Assembly (NCBI GenBank): GCA_947652605.1
Contig: OX393577.1
Coordinates: forward strand, 22,199,466-22,263,465
Direction: 5' to 3'
Source of the DNA: Elmis aenea
Taxonomy: Eukaryota > Arthropoda > Insecta > Coleoptera > Elmidae
Length of the DNA stretch: 64,000 bases
Part shown: positions 57,556 through 64,000 of the stretch, piece after piece
How positions within the stretch are numbered: position 1 is the stretch's first letter
Layout: every line of letters starts with the position of its first letter
Notes under the pieces: generated by a model
Database searches by the model: none
Told to the model about the DNA's origin: nothing
What the model saw: the letters and a program-made list of their open reading frames with translations, nothing else
Program-made: the position numbers and the translations under genes

Positions 57556-59517
57556 CAGGGTTCTCGTTTTTCGCGGCTCACTATGGGGATCTCGTAAACG
57601 GTAAGAGTTACGACTTCGGTTAAATTGGGGCAAAGTTGTATATTCAGGTGCTTAATAATTTGACGCAAACAGAACTTATTTATCTTTTTCAGTTTTTGAG
57701 ATATAGGGAAAAAAGTAAAAAAGTGGATTTTTGTTTTTTGCCCGTAACTTTTTCATTTGATGTCGAATTTCATTTCTGTAAAAACTTTTTCATGGCCACT
57801 TTTTGCAAGGAATCAGAATCTCCAATTATATTTTCCATGCGACGTTTCGTTTTTTTAAAACCATCATCAGGTCAATTTTTTCTTATGGACGCTATTTCTG
57901 ATTTTAACGCCAGTTTGTAGAGAATTTTATTCTGAATTCGAAAATGTATAACACTTGGCACTTTTTTGAAACCATTGTTGTTAAAAATGGCTAAAACAAA
58001 TATTTAATTTAAAACAAATCCTAATCGGCATGGTAAATAATTTTCTTTGTCCCTTTTTTCTTGGAAGTAGGTAATTAAACCGCATTAAATTACTATTAAA
58101 GGGATTTAATTAAATATTTAACACAAAAAGAAAATAGGTAGGTATTTATTTATTTATTGGACACGAAAAAAAGACAGCTGTGCCACCCATGCACGGTCAC
58201 CCAACCAAGAACAAACTTAACTTGTCAAACGAATGCATTGGTTACATCTTTAACGAGTTATGCCCTTTATCTGCATTAATGGCTTCTAATAGGTAAACAG
58301 ATTTTTGGACGTTTTTTAAAAAGTATGAAAACTTATATTTGGTTACGAAAATTTTGTTGCACATTTTTATATGCCAAATAAGGGATTAAATGTATTAGTG
58401 TATTTTACCTGCTTTTGTTAATGAAATGTCAATTTTATTTCATTCAAAATGTTTATTGTTTAATTAAGCTTTTTCTTTAGCACCATGAATCAGATCAGGT
58501 GACCATGTTTTTTGACATCTAAAAAAAAAAATAAAAGCGCGTGAAACGTCAAAACGGCTTGTATTTGGTCTAAACTGTAGTAATTGCATAATATATTTTG
58601 TCATCATTGTTCAAATCGTTAATATGTATACAAATGAAGAAAAACGAGATATGGTTAAAATATTTTATGGTAATCATCACAATGCACACTTAGCATTAAG
58701 GAATTATGAGGCGACCTATCCAGAAAGACGACAGCCTCATAGAACATATTTTAAAAGGCTTGATCAAAACTTAATGGAGTACGGTTCTTTTAGTATACCG
58801 AGAAAAGCGTATGGAGATCGAATTGGTGATGAAATAAAGGATGATGTGTTACAAGAAGTAAGTTGAGTTACATTCATTTACAAAATAGACCAATAAAAAA
58901 CTATTAGTAACGATTACGTTTAAAATTATTAAGTTCAAAATAACCCTAGAGCTTCAACTTCTCAAATTGGTACTACAATAAACATTTCCAAAGATAAAGT
59001 ATGGAGAGTACTGCATAAAGAAGGCTTTAAACACTTTAAAATTCAAGTCACTCATATTTTTTTAAATTAAATATTTGTTTTAGCCATTTTTAACAACAAT
59101 GGTTTCAAAAAAGTGCCAAGTGTTATACATTTTCGAATTCAGAATAAAATTCTCTACAAACTGGCGTTAAAATCAGAAAGAGCGTCCATAAGAAAAAATT
59201 GACCTGATGATGGTTTAAAAAAAACGAAACGTCGCATGGAAAATATAATTGGAGATTCTGATTCCTTGCAAAAAGTGGCCATGAAAAAGTTTTTACAGAA
59301 ATGAAATTCGACATCAAATGAAAAAGTTACGGGCAAAAACAAAAATCCACTTTTTTACTTTTTTCCCTATATCTCAAAAACTAAAAAAGATAAATAAGTT
59401 CTGTTTGCGTCAAACTATTAAGCACCTGAATATACAACTTTGCCCCAATTTAACCGAAGTCGTAACTCTTACCGTTTACGAGATCCCCATAGTGAGCCGC
59501 GAAAAACGAGAACCCTG
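57556..59517. mobile_element. Young long-inverted-repeat mariner-like element
   Basis: CAGGGTTCTCGTTTTTCGCG at 57556 pairs with CGCGAAAAACGAGAACCCTG ending at 59517, TA on both sides (57554-57555, 59518-59519). Arms of about 457 bases (57556-58012, 59061-59517) differ at only a handful of positions, far fewer than in the other copies. The subterminal box GGTTAAATTGGGGCAAAG is at 57618-57635. The loop of about 1 kb carries the N-terminal part of a transposase on the plus strand. The transposase runs straight into the right arm, so this copy lost its catalytic part. Mirror frames at 57636-57920 and 59154-59342 are arm translations. Confidence 0.93.
58624..59063 (+). pseudogene. Transposase N-terminus (DUF4817-like helix-turn-helix)
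   Basis: From ATG 58624 the frame reads MYTNEEKRDMVKIFYGNHHN, ALRNYEATYPERRQPHRTYF and LDQNLMEYGSFSIPRK to 58857. This matches the N-terminal helix-turn-helix of the insect group whose C-terminus is seen at 47308-47520 (typical form: EE--DM--IYG---RNA--A---Y-ERYP-R--P---TF-R---). A 75-base segment with a stop follows (58858-58932). The protein then continues in frame with NNPRASTSQIGTTINISKDK and VWRVLHKEGFKHFKIQVTHI, the second DNA-binding helix region, to a stop at 59068-59070 formed by the arm. The skipped segment starts GTAAGT and ends TTAAG, like a short intron, but canonical splicing would shift the frame by one. Catalytic residues are absent. Confidence 0.82.
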
Positions 59518-59519
59518 TA

Positions 59520-60664
59520 TACTGGTATTTTTAATAAACCATTGGAATCATCATCACAGCTGGAAGGTAAAATATATAAAATAAAGTTTTCACATCTATT
59601 TAGGAAGACATGCGATATTTTATATTTCAACAAAAGCTTCAAATATTTTTTTAAATGTTTTTAAATGAAAAATATATTTTTTAAATAAATTAAACACAAG
59701 TGCAATTTATAAATAATTCTTTAGTAATTTTGCTTACACCTAAAGCAATTTTCTAACAATTTGGTTTTTAAACTGTAGTTACATTATTTTGAAGTAGATA
59801 GATTCACTTTTGTTTTGACAAAGGGTCTCGTTTGTTTTACTAAACGCAAAACTCGCTCAATTTAATTCCCATATGAATATTAAATTGAAATTTATAAGTG
59901 TGCCAATGTCATCAATTCGTAATAACCAAGTTAGCAGCTTTTCCAACATCAATAATATTAAATTATAGATGAAGAATATTTGTGTTCTGCATAAGCAAAA
60001 CCTTGCTGACGAATGAAGGTTACATCAACGTAGCGAATGTTTTCAAGATTTATGTTTGAAACATCTAGCCAACTTCGAAGTCTCCTGGAGTTTGTTGGAA
60101 ACAAAAATACATATACAAAAAGATATATCGAAAAAGATATTTCTATACGTTTTACGCAGTTCGCTAGTTCTGTCCATCATTGTGTAAACTTTCTGTATTA
60201 TAAATGCGGAGCACAACTCGAGGGTGAAATTTATGAGAAATGAACCTTCAAAATCGTTCAACTTATTTTTTGCTGAGAGTGTTTACGTCTAAAGTCTACC
60301 CCCATGCCAGATGCAATCCATCTTGTGATTGGACTATCTCTGTGCTGCAGGTTCGCCAACTTTGCATAAACTGCGGAAGTTTCCTTCGATCCCGCATCTA
60401 TGTTAAACATTTTACCAATATCGCACTTTTATGTGTTGCGATAAGTGAGAGCATTCCAATAACATTTCGTATTCAAATTTCGAAGAATATAAAATTCTAT
60501 ACTTGCTAGTTTCTATCGAGCCAGACAAACTTTCTGTCAAGCAGATTTTTCCTTTTTTTTTTTAGTTAAGACGTGAGAAAAGCACATGCATAATATCATG
60601 GCGAAAAAAAATTCTAACAAAGCTTTTCTTAATAAAATAGTTTACTGGACAAAAAGATAGCGTA
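59520..60664. other. Non-coding, no feature recognised
   Basis: Short overlapping frames on both strands around 60037-60509 lack recognisable motifs. No repeat ends were seen. Confidence 0.5.
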
Positions 60665-61195
60665 TAAACTTAAATGAGACTAGGTCAGTACATGTTAATT
60701 TTACCAACAAGAGAATTGAACATGTACCAATAAAATAATAGACAAATTCCATACGCCAACACAGCAAAACACTAAGGCAAATGTAACACTGCTGGAAGGC
60801 TCATGTCAAAAAAATGAGAAGATATAGGTATCAGACATAAAAATATGTACTGGCTGATCCCTACATAATACACATAAACTCTTGCTTTACAAGCAAATCC
60901 TAGAGCCTGTATGGACATATGGGATACAGTTATGGGGTTGCACCAAACAGAGTCATATTCAGATCATCCAAAGATTCCAGAACAAACACTACGGAAATCG
61001 CTGATGCACCTTGGTATTGAAGAAATAGTGATATACATGGGGACCTCAACGAGGACACTATAATCTCAACATTAAGAAGTTGGCCAAAAGCCACGAAGAA
61101 AGGCTCCATGAACATGTAAATGTCGAGGCAATCCTGCTCCTGGACACTACAAGATTAATAAGAAGAAGATAAAACCCTTTAAGTTAGTTTAAGTC
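60665..61195 (+). mobile_element. Jockey-type LINE, 3' end
   Basis: Translation across frames gives SVHVNFTNKRIEHVPI, WKAHVKKMRR, NKLLLYKQILEPVWTYGIQL-like sequence (CFTSKS*SLYGHMGYSYGVA in the raw frame), SYSDHPKIPEQTLRKSLMHL, NSDIHGDLNEDTII and KLAKSHEERLHEHVNVEAIL. This is the region after the reverse transcriptase of jockey elements: thumb, then WTYGIQLWG, IQRFQNK-LR-I--APWY--N--IH-DL and the C-terminal LLD. Several frameshifts are present. The copy is truncated at its 5' side near 60665 and ends near 61195. Confidence 0.78.
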
Positions 61196-61527
61196 ATTGT
61201 TTAAAAGTAGACTGTGCGGTGGTGTGCAAATTAATAATTTAATTAGTGTAGGTACTTATATATTAGCAAACTAAAGACTACTGTTGGGTAAACCTTAACT
61301 AAGTTTAACCGTTATTAATTTAGGATAAAACTACACTGCTAACTGGTCTCAAAGACCATATTGCACTGTTATAAACTCTTTAGGGTTTACTATAAAATAA
61401 ACACTTTACTAAATTATTGAGTTACTTAAATGACTCATTTTAAACATACATTGGGTAAAGTTTAAATAAACGAACACTTATCTTCTTTAAAAAATCCATA
61501 AATGTAGGTAATAACATAACTGCTTAT

Positions 61528-62070
61528 AACCACACCACACTAATCTATGGAGGCGAATTGAGTACTGACGGATAAAAAAAAAGAATCCAAACCTCAGAGG
61601 TACATATCTAAGAAGAGCACTTGTAATCAGAAGAACAGACAAAATTAGGAATAATACTATAATAAAACAACTGGAAGTGGCAGAACTGAAATCAGATGTT
61701 TTAGACATAAGAGGGATGGACGATAAGAGAAAAGCCGATGGGCGTGAGCAGAAAATTTTCCAGGGAGGGGCAAAGCATAGAGACAAACAATAATATATAT
61801 AAATTGTTAATTAATTTTTTAATTTTTATGATTTGTTTTTTCAAATACTATTTTTACTCGATTCCAGGGGGGGCAAGTGCCCCATTTGCCCCCCCTGTGG
61901 ACGCCCATGGACAAGCCAAAAGAATATGAAGAGCTAAGTCGTTCGGGAAAAACAGAAGACCACCTGGAAAAACATCAAATATGAGCGCGAATGAGCTACT
62001 CACAAAAAAAAAGGAAAACCTGGACTGGAGCGAAGGTGATGGCATTAAACCGAAAGGAACCGCGTAAATT
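61528..62070 (+). mobile_element. LINE C-terminal fragment split by a MITE
   Basis: Before the MITE the translation gives IYGGELSTDG, LRGTYLRRALVIRRTDKIRN and TIIKQLEVAELKSDVLDIRG (61540-61720), matching YG-E-W...EM--LRR--G-TR-DKIRN--I...L of insect LINE proteins. After the MITE, frames give KTTWKNIKYE, THKKKRKTWTGAKVMALNRK and EPRKFIML (61950-62085), matching GRP--TW...W---K-MALNRK-WR-F. The two halves belong to one fragment interrupted at 61738-61908. Confidence 0.72.
61738..61908. mobile_element. MITE with ATGGGCGT ends
   Basis: ATGGGCGTGAGCAGAAAATT at 61738 and, inverted from 61908, ATGGGCGTCCACAGGGGGGG form imperfect termini; inside, CCAGGGAGGGGCAAAG and GGGGGGGCAAGTGCCCC continue the similarity. 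The core is A/T-rich. AAGCC appears near both ends but not as a clean adjacent duplication. The superfamily is not assigned. Confidence 0.65.
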
Positions 62071-63943
62071 TATAATGCTGTGATTTAGTTAAAATGAATT
62101 TTAAATGTCGACCCTTACGGGTACCAGATTACTGATAGAGTATTTCACTAACTAAATCAAAGCACACGTATTTATCTACAAGCCCAAAGCAACGACTTAC
62201 AAACTTTTAAAACGCTTCTGTTTATGAATTCATATAAAGCACAATGAAAAAAGAAGTCAGCGGGTCGAGGTTCCGCTAACGAGATGCCGCCACATTATCG
62301 TATAATGTAGAGCACGCCGAATGGGATGCAGCGGCAATAAGATAGCTATTAAAGAACACTTGTTGCTGCAATTTACTTGGCAAATTAGATAAAACCGTCA
62401 TTTCAGTAACAATGGTGGCAGCGGCGTGTTTTATATTGCGAACAGGTTGGGGGGGAGGAACATCCGAACGTCGCAATGTGTTCGAATTTCCGGCTACAGC
62501 TGTCAATCAATGTAACGATAAGATTCAGCCACATACTGAGATAAACCCGTGGAAGGGGAAGTTTCCTTCTTGTTTCAGCGTTGCTGAGAATAAGCTGACA
62601 CTTTCTGCTGATCAATAAGAACTTTAGCAACGCGTAGCTTCTGAAACAACGGTATTTTTTAGCGCGTGAGGACAAAACGACACCAGAAGTGTTAACTTTT
62701 CCAGTCAAATATATAGCGTACAATTGCTTTTGACCCAACTTAAATTTATTAGTTTTTGGCAATATTTAGCAAAGTTCGGCAAAACTACTAAAGAAATGTT
62801 GGGAGACTTAAAAAAAACAATTAGATTCACCAATTTTCTGACAAAACTGCAATAAAAAACAAATTTTCATCGCATTTCTATTATCCACTTACCAAATTTG
62901 CCATAGTTGGCTTAAACTTTAGCTAAGACATTATTTTTACTTTCTGAACTTTAAATATGTAAAATATTTAAAAATTATAGTGTATTTTAAATTTAATTTA
63001 AAATAATTCGATATGATATATTATTCATTAGTTTACAAAATTAAAATTTTTAGGAGCTTTTTAGTGGATCTAGATTTTTAATTGTCTCTCATTTATTATA
63101 ATCACCGAACCACTTAAACAATCCAACTATTAATCTAAATAAATTTAAATAAAAATCTCTTATCTTCTTTATGGAGAATCTCTTTTGCAAGGCAAGTGGT
63201 TAATGGCTATAGAATTTAATAGCAAAGTGTAATTTTAAACTGGTTATAGTTGTGATATGAAACACCAAGAAAATTTTCAATTAAATAAGAAAATTGGTTT
63301 TAAAAAAATGATCTAAAAAAGTCTCTTTAACATTCGTAGAATAATTGAAACCCCAAACAGAAAAACTACAGTGAAACATACATATGTTCGAGTTTGGATT
63401 ATGATTCCTTTCAGTTTATTAACGGGTCTTCACCGAAGATATAAAGCTTGTCCTTAAATAAGTTGCGAGCATTACCGTCTACGGATATCAGTATATGGGA
63501 AAGAATGTGTTTATGTGAGTAGCAGTGCATTTTAATGACACCTGCTACCCATAAAGAAACATCATACAAGCTCGGATGATATGAACTTCAGTTCTATTGC
63601 CTCTTTTTTTCACGACAATAATCTAGAGAGGATTACATTTTCATCATCTCCTTAATGCATGTATACAATGCGCGCATACGAGCGCGTCCTGTTTTATTTT
63701 GATATTTGGGCCATGCAGTAAAAACTAAGATCAGGCTTGGATATTGAGGCTGAGAGGGATTTGAGACCTGCTTTCTCCGTCACACCATCCGTCGTCGTTG
63801 CCAGGCAACGAACTTGAGATCGCGGTGGTTATCTAACGCGTTACATTTACCGCAAGATATATTCGTCCTCGACTTGTCACATATATACCTACACCTACAC
63901 CATTGCGCACATATTGGAGATAAGATTTTGGCAGCGAAGAATC
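62071..63943. other. Non-coding; GC-richer patches at 62250-62530 and 63640-63840
   Basis: The first patch includes GGCAGCGGCGTG and GGTTGGGGGGGAGG and holds overlapping frames on both strands (62403-62762 minus, 62412-62618 plus) without motifs. The second patch precedes a candidate start codon at 63944 and contains an X-box. Between them the sequence is AT-rich with nothing recognised. Confidence 0.4.
63797..63809. promoter_or_regulatory. X-box-like palindrome
   Basis: GTTGCCAGGCAAC is a perfect inverted repeat with a one-base spacer and fits the RFX X-box form GTNRCC-N(0-3)-RGYAAC. It lies about 135 bases upstream of the ATG at 63944, within a GC-richer patch, the usual distance for X-boxes of ciliary genes. 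No downstream product is identified, so function is inferred only. Confidence 0.35.
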
Positions 63944-64000
63944 ATGGGAATTGCTCATTCGAAAAATTTATCTCGAGCTTTTGCACACCGAAATGCATTA
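63944..64000 (+). CDS. Candidate 5' coding segment running off the right edge
   Basis: ATG at 63944 opens 19 codons, MGIAHSKNLSRAFAHRNAL, continuing past the window. The frame is also open upstream to a TGA at 63815-63817, so the true start is uncertain. ATG is preceded by AATC and followed by G. If this is the start, MGxxxS fits an N-myristoylation signal. The region upstream is GC-richer than the window average and carries an X-box. I do not recognise the protein. A chance frame cannot be excluded because only 57 bases are visible. Confidence 0.35.
   Translation, partial: MGIAHSKNLSRAFAHRNAL

Noticed and set aside
62403..62762. A 119-codon minus-strand frame
   Set aside because: No family resemblance; an overlapping plus-strand frame of similar quality exists in the same GC-richer patch.
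1..64000. tRNA genes, rRNA and CRISPR-like arrays
   Set aside because: No B-box-containing cloverleaf, no rRNA-like conserved core, and no regularly spaced direct repeats with unique spacers were found. The tandem arrays present have no unique spacers.

Overview
This window is nuclear DNA of an insect. It is AT-rich, has almost no long reading frames, and is packed with decayed transposable elements typical of insect genomes: Tc1/mariner, pogo, hAT, piggyBac-like and Harbinger-like DNA elements, plus jockey-type and other non-LTR retroelements. A pentamer array mixing TTAGG and TCAGG at 37429-37478 weakly favours a beetle. No intact protein-coding gene, rRNA or tRNA was recognised. The best evidence for a host gene is a 43-nt exon on the minus strand (30402-30444) with a strong acceptor, an ATG, 14 codons and a strong donor. 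Weaker candidates are an N-terminal frame running off the right edge (63944-64000) and a lysine-rich frame entering at the left edge (2-160). The window reads best as one or more long introns or intergenic DNA filled with repeats.

Layout: 2-160, partial frame cut by a hAT end; 161-1765, hAT remnant split by a long-inverted-repeat element (305-1707); 2860-4330, jockey remnant; 5675-6110, C-terminal piece of another LINE; 7165-10760, a third LINE split by two DNA elements (7685-8889 and 9634-10410); 12592-13424, deleted hAT; 13560-13668, mariner MITE; 16684-17382, deleted mariner; 18859-19560, deleted Tc1; 28735-29700, tandem array invaded by a hAT MITE; 33796-35020, piggyBac-like element; 35680-36965, pogo-like element; 37246-37811, inverted-repeat element with a telomere-like core; 40133-40375, hAT MITE with a perfect 8-bp duplication; 46516-48175, long-inverted-repeat element with a transposase fragment and a nested MITE; 57556-59517, the youngest-looking long-inverted-repeat element, with a transposase N-terminus; 60665-62070, two LINE tails.

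The main theme is a group of nine elements whose ends read CAGGGTG (or close variants) and which sit between TA dinucleotides. Most are mostly arm, with long inverted arms around a small loop. Two carry opposite halves of the same kind of mariner-superfamily transposase, which identifies the group. Four or five share a subterminal box near GGTTAAATTRGRGCAAAG. Several nested insertions leave readable empty sites, so relative ages can be ordered. All seven LINE fragments lie on the plus strand, opposite to the minus-strand exon; this is what selection against sense-oriented LINEs in an intron would produce.
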